A stretch of DNA of 60,000 bases from Adiantum capillus-veneris (taxonomy: Eukaryota > Streptophyta > Polypodiopsida > Polypodiales > Pteridaceae), in assembly GCA_014529385.2 (NCBI GenBank), contig CM043971.1:98475985-98535984 (forward strand), given 5' to 3'. A program made the translations under genes and the position numbers. Positions 24,485-34,679 of the stretch are shown here, piece by piece. Numbering within the stretch: the first letter of the stretch is position 1; every line of letters starts with the position of its first letter. The notes beneath the pieces are model-generated. The model saw only the letters and a list, made by a program, of their open reading frames with translations, was not told the origin of the DNA and made no database searches.

Positions 24485-24492
24485 TATAAAAG
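24485..24492 (+). promoter_or_regulatory. TATA box of transposon gene 2
   Basis: TATAAAAG lies 90 bases upstream of the ATG at 24575, with a CT-rich leader between them, as in plant core promoters. Confidence 0.55.
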
Positions 24493-24574
24493 GGGGGGCC
24501 ACCTAACTCATTCATTATTTTCACTTTTGCAACTCTTGAGCTCCTCCGCTCTCTATCTACACCCCAGGCTAGAC

Positions 24575-26144
24575 ATGGATGCTGCACAGCCTCTGCATCT
24601 GCACCCACATCCACCCCTTTGTCACGCTTCATCCTCTTCCTCGAGGACACCAAATACAAAGGGAAGTTGGACCTCCACACCTTTTTTACTCGTCTCCCTA
24701 ACCTTGACGCCATAGTTGCCCTTCACATGGATGCATTTGAGGAGATTTTTGCGTTCATGGAGGAGCACATCATAAAATATTATGTATCTATCCCCCCACA
24801 TGCAGGGATCTGGGTGCCTTGAGATCTTTTGCGCTATATACACAAAGGTGATGGCCCATTCTCCAAGCGGTTGCAACGATTCCAAGAAATTGCAACCGAT
24901 GTAGGCCATTACTTGGACGAGCAAGCCCTTGGGGTGTCAGCGCTCAAGAAGCGCAAGTTGGGGGTGGAGTACCTTTCTCGGCTCGCAACATTTATCTTCT
25001 TGGTGAGCAAGGAACCTGATCTGGAGGAGCTCTGCTTACCACACTTTCAAGTTGGGTCCTTTATCAAGGACACCAAGGAGCAGCAGGTTATACCCATGAA
25101 CCCTGCAGCGGAAGGAAAAGCACACCGGCTCAAGTACCCTAGGGGTCTTGAGGAAGTGGTTGAGAAATCCATAGTTGCGGCTGGCCCTAGTGACACTCCA
25201 GTGCCACTACCACTGACGGATGTGGCTATCCCAGAGGTAGAAATAAGCCGCTTCTCCTCAGTGTTAGTGGATGGGGAGGAGTATGTGTTCCTGCATGATT
25301 TGGAGAAAGCATTTGGCCTGTGCATGGATAAATGCTTGAGCGTGCTGTGAAACAGGAGCAAATGTCCCTTAGACAATACGCCAGATGCCCTAGAAAGCAA
25401 GCTCTTGCCAGATGCGGACTCTGTTGCTGACAATATTGCAGTTGTATGTGCAGAGGTCCTGGCAGCAGAGTAGTTGCATGTGGCCGATGAAGATTTCCAA
25501 GCCACGCAAGCCAAGGTTGAGGCTGCTAGGATGCCTATGCCATTATGCAACCTCCCATCTGATGATCCAAAGCTGTGGTGCATGGGAGCATTGACTTGGA
25601 TGCAAAGGGCAACAGGGAGGAGGACGACAAGGAGCAGGAGGTAAACTGTATCCTAATTTTCATGTTACTATTTTATCCTTCATTGTCTTTTTTCTCAACC
25701 TTCATCGGTTTATGACAGGATGTTGTGGAGGTTGATGATTTTGCTACAAGGACGGGTGGCAAGCGGACGGGCTTTGGACCTCAAGCTTCCCTTGCACATT
25801 ACCTAGGACAACTCCCCCCTGGCGATGTGGCCATTATCCATAATGAATTTACTCCCCAAGCCCATTTTATGACTTGGTCGTTAAAAGCTTTGAGCAAGTT
25901 TTTGTGTTTGAGCACCATTGCTCAAACTGCGCATCAAGTGTTCCTAGTGCGTAGATCCCTTGTATGCACAGCGTTTGGCACTAGCTTTCGTGGTAAAGTG
26001 CTTGCCCAGATAGGGATACATGCTTCCATTGGCTCAACTGACCCAAAGGCCATAGCGCAGTCCCTCTTGACTGGGGAGTTGCCTTACGCGCAAAATAGGC
26101 GCCAGGAAATGGTCAAAAAAATTATGAACTCCTCAGATACATGA
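24575..26144 (+). pseudogene. Transposon gene 2, unknown protein (two exons, broken)
   Basis: The ATG at 24575 opens a short frame; the main protein runs in the next frame from about 24600 (LSRFILFLEDTKYKGKLD). It passes a TGA at 24820-24822 (CGA to TGA would explain it) to 25350, then continues with further stops and shifts. An acidic end (REEDDKEQE) joins exon 2 through a 78-bp intron (25641-25718, GTAAAC to GACAG). Exon 2 (25719-26144) continues with DVVEVDDF and ends at 26144. The early part is helical (MDAFEEIFAFMEEHIIKYY). No known domain recognised. Its intron and fit across the splice show that it was once a real gene. Confidence 0.6.
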
Positions 26145-26277
26145 TGTAAAATCATCGTTTTGGAAGGAATAAAAAATATTTGAAATTGTCTCTCTATATT
26201 GCAAATTCTTTTGAATGTGATTTGTCAATCTTCAAAATTGTTTCAATTGGTAATATGAATTTTTTTTTGATTGGTGA

Positions 26278-27574
26278 CTTTGTAATTTCAAGTTCTGTAT
26301 GTAATTGCAGTCAATTTAAGTAAATTTGTGCTTTTTAAGTACCCTTGGGGGTAGATAAGCCTATAAGGGGAAAAAAAAAGCCTGGCCACAAGGGCGCGCA
26401 AATGGCCCATCCATCAGTTTTGGATGGGCCATTTGCGCGCCCTTGTGGCCAGGCTTTTTTTTGCCGCTATTAGGCTAATCTACCCCCTAGGACACCTACA
26501 AAGCACAAATTGATTGCAATGGATTGGTTTTGCATCACTCATTTAGATGCACCCTTTTTATGGAAATTCCAGCATATGTTCACACTCAAGGACACTAGAA
26601 AAGGTGAAATCAATTATGAGATGAAGTTTCCAGCACACTATCACCTGCTTCAGCTATACCTAGTACACCCCTGCACCAAAAAGTCCAATTACATTGGACA
26701 TTTAAAAAATCCAAATTACTGCTGCATAGACACTTGGTTTCACAATATGTTATTTATTTTTATATCCTATAGGGAATTCAAAGCTTGAAATGGCCAAAAA
26801 AGGGTGTCCACAAGGATCCATGTAAAATAATGATGCAAAACCAATAGGTTTTAGTAAATTTGTGCTTTGTAGGTATCCTAGGGGGTAGATAATCCTACAA
26901 GGGGCAAAAAAAAGCCTGGCCACAAGGACGCACAAATGGCCCATCCATCAGTTTTGGATGGGTCTTTTGCGTGCCCTTGTGGCCAGGCTTTTTTTTGCCC
27001 CTAGTAGGCTAATCTACCCCCTAGGATACCTACAAAGCACAAATTTATTGCAATGGATTGGTTTTGTATCATTCATTTAGATGCACCCTTTTTATGGTAA
27101 TTCCAGCATATGTTCACACTCAAGGACACTAGAAAAGGTGAAATCAATTATGAAATGAAGTTTCCAGCACACTATCACCTGCTTTAGCTCTACCTAGTAC
27201 ACCCCTGCACCAAAAAGTCCAATTACATTGGACATTTGAAAAATCCAAATTAATGTTGCATAGACGCTTGAAATGGCCAAAAAAGGGTGTCCAAAAGGAT
27301 CCATGCAAAATAATGATGCAAAACCAATAGGTTTTAGTGAATTTGTGCTTTTTAAGTACCCTTGGGGGTAGAAAAGCCTACCAGGGGCAAAAAAAAGCCT
27401 GGCCACAAGGGAGCGCAAATGGCCCATCCATCAATTTTGGATGGGCCATTTGCGGGCCCTTGTGGCCATGATTTTTTTTTGCCCCTTATAGGTTTATCTA
27501 CCCTCAAGGGTACTTAAAAAGCACAAATTTACTGAAATTGACTGCAATTACATACAGAACTTGAAATTACAAAG
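26278..27574. repeat. Central array of three long hairpins with direct-repeat spacers
   Basis: Three palindromes of about 190 bp are centred near 26417, 26951 and 27432. Each stem contains AAAAAAAGCCTGGCCACAAG and its inverse around a CCATCCATCAGTTTTGGATGG-type tip. The two spacers (about 26507-26850 and 27045-27335) are direct repeats of each other. The outermost 40 bases (26278-26317) are an exact inverted copy of 27535-27574. The array fills the gap between the ends of gene 2 (26144) and the H3-like gene (27667), which are transcribed toward each other. Confidence 0.92.
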
Positions 27575-27666
27575 ATAATAGACACAACTGTTGATCATAT
27601 TGTCATTGGAAAGTCAAATCATTATAAAGATAAGGGTGTGCAATACAAAAAGAGGTGTAACTTTGG

Positions 27667-28563
27667 CTAATACTCGAAGTCTCGTCGCAATCGACGTGCA
27701 AGCTGCATATCTTTTGGCTGTATTGTCACTCGCTTTGCATGTATGGCGCATAGGTTGGTATCTTCCAACACCGAAATGATGTGGGCCTCTGCAGCTTCTT
27801 GAATAGCCTCTAGCGCTATTGCTTGCATTCTATACTGATTTCCATAGCTTTGAAGCACCTCCTTCACAGTGCGAGCAAAGGGGGCGTGTCGAATCAAAAG
27901 CTCCGTCGTCTTCTAGTAGTGGCAGATTTCTGCAAATGCCCTTGCTATTTTTTGGCGCCGCTGCGGTTGTCATAGGGGCACTTGTACATTTGCTGGCGGG
28001 CGGCGTTTAGGCTTCTTGAAAAACTTTGACTTGCGCGTGTTTACATGCTGAGGGGATGGTTTTGCAGCCTCTTCTGATTCTTCCTCTTCCCTTGGCTGCC
28101 GATCTTGTCGTGTGGGGAGAGCTCCTTGGCCTCCAGGCAATGTCTTCCCCCCAACGGCCACCCGGTGTGTGCGCGGTATTTTTTCTCGCAGCCATGGTGG
28201 CTCACTCTCTGATTCAGTGTCTGTATGGACCACCCGAGTCCTGGATGGTCCTGCTTGTGATTGGTGGCGCGACGGCTGTTCCCTATCGAACTCTGTTGTT
28301 TGCTAGCCCTCTTCTTTTCTCTAGCGCTGGGCACGTTGCTTCATTCTCCTTCTAGGTGTTATATCTTGAGGAGGTGGAGATTCAACAGTCCTCGATGACT
28401 CTCGTGCCCTACCACCATGCCCACTACCAGATGAGTTCCTGGAACGGCCAGGCGTTCGTGGCCGTTTTCTTGTGCCTTTAAGCCATGAAGGCTTCTCACA
28501 TCCTTGGAGGGTGTTTTTGTTGGCAGGTGGATGCTCTTTCGCGGTTTGTTTGGTGTGCGCCAT
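27667..28563 (-). pseudogene. Histone H3-like gene with very long N-terminal tail
   Basis: One intronless frame of about 298 codons from ATG at 28563 to the stop at 27667. The N-terminus MAHTKQTAK matches the H3 start MARTKQTAR (K4 kept, R2 to H, K9 position E). The C-terminus is a clear H3 histone fold: [16 protein letters not shown], then [10 protein letters not shown], then [16 protein letters not shown] and [11 protein letters not shown]. Between them lie about 190 residues rich in Arg, Lys, Ser, Pro and Glu, against ~40 for a canonical tail. Loop 1 has canonical length, unlike most CENH3. Four in-frame stops (28321-28323, about 28303-28305, 27970-27972, 27913-27915) all fit CAG to TAG or CGA to TGA. 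Canonical H3 packages DNA in nucleosomes; what this variant did for the transposon is unknown. Confidence 0.85.
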
Positions 28564-28620
28564 TTCGTTGGTAAGAGCTCACCTGTTCTCAAGAAATGAG
28601 TGGTTTATGAGAGCATGCAA

Positions 28621-28628
28621 TATTTATA
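28621..28628 (-). promoter_or_regulatory. TATA box of the H3-like gene
   Basis: TATAAATA on the minus strand lies about 60 bases upstream of the H3-like ATG at 28563 and within the short gap after the transposase-like gene (ends 28805). The H3-like gene therefore seems to have had its own promoter. Confidence 0.5.
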
Positions 28629-28804
28629 AGGGCCCATTTAAAAAGGGCCCTGTTCACACTAATTTTTTTTAAAAAAGTATTATTTTTTAAATAAACATGT
28701 CGCTAAGAGTTGGACTTTGCGTTCACGTTTAGTGACTCGCGCAGTATCCACTTTGATCCTTGTCGCACTATGCATCGCCGCCATGCAGCATGCTTGGTGG
28801 GACC

Positions 28805-31657
28805 TTACGACATTTGCCACTTGTTGCTATGCTCTTGACGACTCCATTTCCGCACTTCAATAGCAATCTTGGATTGTCGCGCACACTCCATTGTGAGCTT
28901 ACGAGCAAATGTTGTGCGAAAAAACCAATTGAACATCTCCTCTAAATAATTGGATTGCACCATTCCACCACCATGTCGAGTATTTTTGAACTACACTCCC
29001 CTTGCTCGATAATGGGACTTCTCCATGCCTTGAGTGCTAAAAATTTCAAGCAATCCATACTTGTGCATAAAAAATGCACCATGCGCAAACAAGATATGTT
29101 GTTCACATGAGTAAACGATCCACATTATTAAATAAAAACAATCCCTTGTAATGAATACACCATGTAAAATGACTTACCATGTAATGTGTGATGTTATTTT
29201 CACCCCAAGAAAGGGTGAAGACCTTGGTAAAATCCGCCAAGGCTTCTTGAAATGATTGGCGTTGTTCTTTTGTTGTGCTGTTAAGGCCCATAAGCTTGAC
29301 CATTTTATCAAAATGTGCCCAAACTTGCTTGCGCTTATTTGCAAGCTCGCCATTTGAATCATTGTCGGTAGTAGATTTGCATAACTCCTTCCAAAGCTCC
29401 CAAAGGTTACCTGCCTGCTGGTTGGAGCTGTTTTGAGCATCATATCGACTTGGCTTTCCTTGGGAAACTTTCTTCAAAAAGTGTCTAGCTTTTTTTCCAC
29501 TCATTGACACTTGTTGAGCAATTTCATGGGCCTCCCCTGTGTTTTTTGCAGCAACGATAGATACATTTCCACCGTGACAGCCAATGGAATTCAAGATTAC
29601 TTCCACTCTTTCGATCGCTTCCTGGGACTTTTCCAACGGTTTCATTGTGAAAGCATAGTCAATGTGGAGCTTCAATAGCCTATAAAAAATGCGCATGAAT
29701 GCGTGTAATGTACAAAAATGTACATTCGATAGAGGAAATCGAAAGATTGGATTCCAAGCGTGGTCCTTTTGATCACGGTCTGGAGCATTGAGCATGGGAC
29801 ATCTCAGAATAGACGCTTCCCATTCTCTACCTTCATCTCCGACATCACGACAATCTAACCCTTGTTCTCCATGCCCTTGCCATGGAAGCATGGAACCGGC
29901 CTTTGCAGTGCTATTATGTGATTTGTTTCCATTAGGTTTGTACCCTCGAGTGCAAAATGGACAAGGCATGAGAGAAGAAGCCCCTTGTTTGTAGCCAAGC
30001 AAACACTTTATGGTCTTCAAATCCCCACCTAAGTGCCACTCCACATCATAACTACCAAAACCCTCAATCTCCAACTTCTGACCTGCAATTAGGGAGTGTA
30101 TTACTTCTGTGATCCATGGAGTTCTCTCAAAAATCCATGAAAGTACTCCATTGGTCTCTTTGGGCACCTCAATAGCACCCAACCACCAAATGTCTTTCTC
30201 TGATTGCACGCTAAAAGATAGGGTGGGAGATGGCTCGATTGAATCCCTTCGCTTGGTTTGCAGAAGGGCCTCGTTCATTAGAGTGACACTTAGCCTCTCT
30301 AACCTTCGGCCTTTCACTATTTGACACTCATCGAGTTTCAACACAAAAGCGACTTTTGTGCCAAGCACTACAAAATAAATAGTGCTAAGACCTTAAACTT
30401 CAGAGTTATAATAAGAATAATACCAAAGAAAAAAGTAAAGTGTGTCAACTTCTTCAGGTAACTCGTAAAATCTAAGCATGGCTTCTTGAAGCCTTCTAAG
30501 ATCCACGAAAATATTTTTCCACATTGTGTAAGGAAAGCCCTTCTCCGAAGGTCTTATGGATTGTTTCTTACCTTTCCCCTTGTCTTTGTTACGCACGAAG
30601 CATAAAGGGAAGTTGGCATTGTGTCCTCAATGTGTAGGTATGTCCCAATGCGGGAGAACACATCTTCATTTGTGGCCTTCTTTGCGAGCTTGACCTTGTG
30701 AGGAACGGGAAATAGGTTTTCCACAATGCCATGTTCTTTGAGGGCATCCTTTAGGAGTTGGAAAATAGCTTGATCGGCTTTGGTGCTGATTCCAGCCTCA
30801 TCACAAGCTTGTTGAACGTCATCATCACTAACCACATTTCTTAATTTACGCATAAGGTCCTTGGTGACTGCATCCTTAATGTGCTTACCTCCAGGTGATT
30901 GTAAGATAGAAATCACGTCCTGGGTATTGAGACAACTAGTGAGAAGGTTGACTCGATCATCTTGGCTTGTTCCACCGCATGCCTCCTGGATGAAGTTTCT
31001 AGCAACAAATAAACATAAATGTTAGAAAATAGTATGAAGTAAGAATGCATCATGCAAGTAAAGACCAAATCACCTTGTGGCTGTAACTCGTCGTTGCTTG
31101 CGTGCTCCTCCCGAATGTGCAAGAGTTTCAATGGATGAATACGTGCGTTTGCGTTCCCTTGCACCAAGGGATGTTTCTTTCAAGTATGTGATGGTGTTGG
31201 TAAGCTTCTGGATGTGGGACTCTTTTTCTTGCATTTGTTGTTCAAGAGTTTTAACTACCCTCTCCGAAGAGGCAACACTCTCTTGTAATGCTTTCGTCTT
31301 GAGGTGAAGAGCTTGACATTCGTGCATCCACATATGCAAAGAAGCACCTACACCCATACACAACCGCTTGCAATAGCCTAACAAACCTACTTCTCCCCTC
31401 CCAAGAAATTGAAGAAATGTGGAAAGGCTATTAAATGGTGGATGGAAGCGGCTTATAGGATCGTAAGGGTACAAATGTCCATCCACCCAAATGTCAACAT
31501 TGGTCTCACAAGCGGTGCGACGTTCCTGTGATGACTTTTGATCACCTTCACTAGTGGTCTTCGGTGCAAATGCCGTGGGTAAGCGAATATGTATGCTTTT
31601 GGTGTGCGGAGTACGTGGTGGTGGAAGCAAACCATTTGTGATGTCAGTGAGCACCAT
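28805..31657 (-). pseudogene. Putative DDE (RNase H-fold) transposase, multi-exon
   Basis: ATG at 31657. Exon 1 (31074-31657) ends in a coiled coil (KTLEQQMQEKESHIQKLTN). A 75-bp intron (30999-31073) joins in frame to exon 2 (from 30998, to about 30572). After an unresolved junction the main exon 30367-29178 carries VLKLDECQ, then WHLGGDLKTIK, a CPFC pair and CTLHAFMRI. A 117-bp intron (29061-29177 region, GTAAGT donor) joins in phase to the last exon (29059-28805), which has GMEKSHYRARG and NTRHGGGM. The Asp in LDE, the Asp in GGD and the Glu in MEKSH could form a DDE triad; this is inference. A TAG at 28991-28993 interrupts the last exon. The superfamily is not recognised. Confidence 0.6.
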
Positions 31658-31699
31658 GGAAGCCGTTGCGTGAGGAAGCAAATGATGAAAAGATAGAGG

Positions 31700-31875
31700 G
31701 GGAAGGGTAGAGAGGTTGAGGAAGATGGGAGGAGAGAAGGAGGGAGGGGGGGGAGGGAGAGATTGGGGAGGAGGAGGAAGGTAGGGGCAGGGAGGGAGAG
31801 GAGAGGGAGAGAGAGGGAGGAGGGAGAGGAGAGGGAGAGAGAGGGAGGAGGGAGGAGAGAGGAGGAGGAGAGAAC
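31700..31875 (+). repeat. Purine-rich low-complexity leader (CT-rich on minus)
   Basis: Irregular GAGAGGGAGGA repeats just upstream of the transposase-like gene. A CT-rich leader also precedes gene 1 at 22720-22980, so the two transposon ends mirror each other. Confidence 0.8.
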
Positions 31876-32228
31876 AAAATGTTTATTACTTTTTGGGGGA
31901 AAAGAGTTTTGAAAAAATGGACTTTCTAAGCTTGTGGGTTAAAAAATGGGTCAAAAAATGATTTTTGGATATGTATATATGTTGGAGGGAGTTTTAAGTT
32001 AGAAACAAGTAAAAATGATTTTTTTTAAAAAAAGTCAAATTTTGTCTCTTTGTGACCCACGTTTTTGCTGATGTGGACACACCCCTATGCTTCCTTCACT
32101 TTAAAAAAAGCTAGAGAGAGAAAGTAACCCTTTAGGTCCACATCCTACATTTGTCTAAAAAAAAGGCTAGAAAAGCCTACTCAAAACTACCTTCTTCAAT
32201 GCCCTTGTCCCCTAAACCCCACACAACA

Positions 32229-32371
32229 TTAGCCTTAATCCCTAAAAATTAGGATTCCTTACAAGGCCCATGCAAAGTTCATATTTCTCCTAATGATCCA
32301 TTGTTGTTAATAGTCGCAATTTTTGCACTTGACCTAAAGTGAGATTTGAGACCATAAGCATGTGTGCTTAG
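32229..32371 (-). repeat. Right inverted repeat (conserved part)
   Basis: Inverse of the left repeat blocks. The interior 31880-32228 is AT-rich with no gene and shows weaker inverted similarity to 22330-22720. Confidence 0.65.
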
Positions 32372-33199
32372 GTCTTATAAACATGTCCTAGAAGTTTCAT
32401 TACGTTTGGATGTCATTTGATGTTGTAACGGATGTGATTTGGTTGTCGATGAGCGATTGGCTTTTGGTGAGTTTAGTCACTTGAGTGTAGCTTGAGTTAG
32501 ATGCGAGTTTTTTGTTGTTTTCTGAGAGATTGACAACCTCTTATAGTCTCTATGCACTAGTCAAGTCAGCTTCGTCCCATGAATTGACAATTTAATCATG
32601 GTTCTCGCTAAATCTGCAATAAGATAGGAGTGAGGTTAGACACCCGTCCCACAGCGCTCAACAATGCTTGCTTCAATGTTTGCCTTTGATTGCTTACGGC
32701 TCCTACAAAGCTTGGCTTGGCTTCTTTTGTTTCCTGCCTTTGACTCCCAATTGACTTGCTGCATCCAATTTCTTCTCTCATTCCGATTTCAAAGCTCATT
32801 TCTCCTTCACTGCAGAAGCGACCATGCTACCCAAGATTCCCTCCTGCTCAATTTCGAGCTTCTCACGAGCTTCAAGCTTGATGCTGCCCCAATTTAAAAC
32901 CAAATTGCAAAACTTGGTCCTACTTGCGGCTTCAAATACTCCCCCTAATGCTTTCCACTGCAGTGCTCAGAACCCCAAAATTGCACCCGATTCCCTGCAA
33001 CTCGATTGAGTGTGGCCTTGCAGTTGGAGCTTCTCCTCCACCCTACAATGTGTGTGCAAGGGTATTTTCACGTGCCAAGTGCTTCAAGGCTCTGAAATTT
33101 TCCCGAGCTGCTCCGATCCGGCTCTGGTGCAAGATCCACAAGCTCCTAAGCTTTGCAAGCTTCCATGGCCACCGATTTTCCACTCCAACCGCCACTTAT
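32372..33199 (-). mobile_element. Leader/internal start of a minus-strand copia element
   Basis: Lies just downstream (minus strand) of a perfect initiator-Met primer site. No gag or pol motif is visible in its ~830 bases, so it is either leader or strongly decayed, and it ends near the right edge of the DNA transposon. Confidence 0.4.
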
Positions 33200-33211
33200 G
33201 CTCTGATACCA
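33200..33211 (-). other. Primer-binding site (initiator Met tRNA), minus strand
   Basis: The minus strand reads TGGTATCAGAGC exactly, the standard plant copia site. The LTR would begin a few bases away at about 33216 (plus TGTGGGGGGG, minus ending CCCCCCCACA). Confidence 0.85.
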
Positions 33212-33215
33212 ATTG

Positions 33216-34679
33216 TGGGGGGGTTGTCTGAGTGTGCATGTGAGAAATGCATGCTAGAGAGGGGAGAAGAGAAATGGGGAAGGGGATGAAGCACAGACAG
33301 GGAGTTGGATTGGTGGAGAGGAAAGTGAGAGAAAGTCAACTCTCTCACTTTGTCTCCCTATACAGATTAGGCAAAAATAAGAGCAAGGGTGGTTTCCCAC
33401 GGCCACCTGGCCTACATTCCAACATTGCTATTGCTTTGGCTGCCACTACACAAAATTACCCAAGCACCATGCAACAAGGTAGAGTTGAAACTTGAGTTCC
33501 ACTCAAACATAATTATACGTCCACTACCACCTTGAATGACGGAAGGGTACAACTATGTTCACCCTAGATGTCTTGAAAAAATGAAAGTGTCTCTTAAAGA
33601 GAAGTGGAAATTCATTCCGCTTCTTTCAAGAATGCAAAATAAAATGCACTCCCCTTTCAGTGTAGTGTCGATAAACTTGGCCACACAAAATTAACATTTA
33701 GTGCCATGTCATCATATAGCATGCCAATTGTAGGCTAGTTTGTGGCCATGTTGTCTTTGAGTGAATTGGCACATACTTGCCATATAGGAAACTCAAAGGC
33801 ATTGGACCATGCATGCACTTGTTTTGGTGGCAAGTTGTAACTCACCTTCAGTCTCTATTTTTCTTTGTATCCACATGTCAGTGGGCTCCATAATATCAAG
33901 CGATTGCAATATTGACATCAATTCAGAAAGATTAGCGGGACCTGCATCTCATCAACTGGCTATCTGCCCAGCAGTTTTCCAAACACTACTACCACCATTA
34001 CTCGAGCAAATAGCAATCAACAAGGTAGCTGTACCTCTTGCTCACCTCCTCCATGCCATTCATAGTAGCAACCAGCATTGCGACCTCACAAGTTGCCCAA
34101 ACATCCGCCTTTGTTGCTCTCCCCACTACCTAAGCATGACTCTTAGCTCTTGTTGTGTGAGTTGCTTGCCTTGCCCGTCCTCCAACACCACCCATCTTTG
34201 GACCAACCCATGGTTTCCTTCAAGCACTGTGTCGACTACATTACGAGATGAATGAGTACACAAGCAACATTTGATTTTTAACTATCTAGACTACTAAAGA
34301 AATCAATTCTATTTTCTAGAGCAGTAGCACTCTCATGTCTCTTTCAATCTTCTTTGGGTTATGCTATGTTATATGTGTTAGTGCTACTTCATTTTTCCTC
34401 TTTAGGGGCAATATTCACATCAAGTGCAATCACTCACCATGGCTGACAACAACACACATGTTTTTTTGTTGGTGAACACAAATTGGATAGGCATAAATAT
34501 CCAATGTGGGCTTAAATGATGATGCATGTTCTTGTGTCAAAGGGCATCTGGAATGTTGTGCAGTGTTGGAAATAGGTTGTAGGGAAACACACACATCTTG
34601 GAGAAGAGGAAGGAAGCTCAAGGCGCACAACAGAGAGTAATATTGCTTAGTGTGCAATGGAAAGATGAGATAGCCCTAG
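33216..34679 (-). repeat. Probable minus-strand copia LTR and unassigned sequence
   Basis: The LTR starts next to the primer site, but its outer boundary could not be found because no partner copy is in the window. I saw no convincing gene in the ~1.4 kb. The 148-codon ORF at 33809-34255 has no domain and skewed Ser/Cys/Leu composition. Confidence 0.4.

Larger units (their letters stand above)
22222..32371. mobile_element. Large multigene DNA transposon with long inverted repeats
   Basis: Matched inverted blocks flank ~10 kb: CATTAGGAAAAATATGAAC (22268-22286) with its inverted partner at 32277-32295 (18 of 19 match); GGGATTAAGGTTAA (22303-22316) with 32229-32242 (one mismatch); AGGTCAA (22257-22263) with 32329-32335; CTAAGCA (22222-22228) with 32365-32371. 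Weaker inverted similarity continues inward (CCCCCAAAAGTA near 22678 against the inverse of 31900). Between them, two plus genes and two minus genes converge on a hairpin array. The minus genes include a DDE-transposase-like and a histone H3-like ORF. Exact ends and target duplication were not resolved. All genes carry nonsense codons or frameshifts except possibly the first. The superfamily is not recognised. Confidence 0.65.

Noticed and set aside
28007-28355. Plus-strand ORFs opposite the H3-like gene
   Set aside because: Shadows of the GC-rich minus-strand tail-coding sequence; no domain and no start context.
27667-28563. Calling the H3-like ORF a CENH3
   Set aside because: Loop 1 is of canonical length and the ARTKQTAR-like start is kept; only the long tail resembles CENH3.
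28805-31657. Assigning the transposase to the KDZ superfamily
   Set aside because: The characteristic CxC and other KDZ motifs as I know them are not visible; only a CxxC pair near GGDLK is present.
33809-34255. 148-codon plus ORF
   Set aside because: No domain, Ser/Cys/His-skewed composition, no conserved start context; probably chance.
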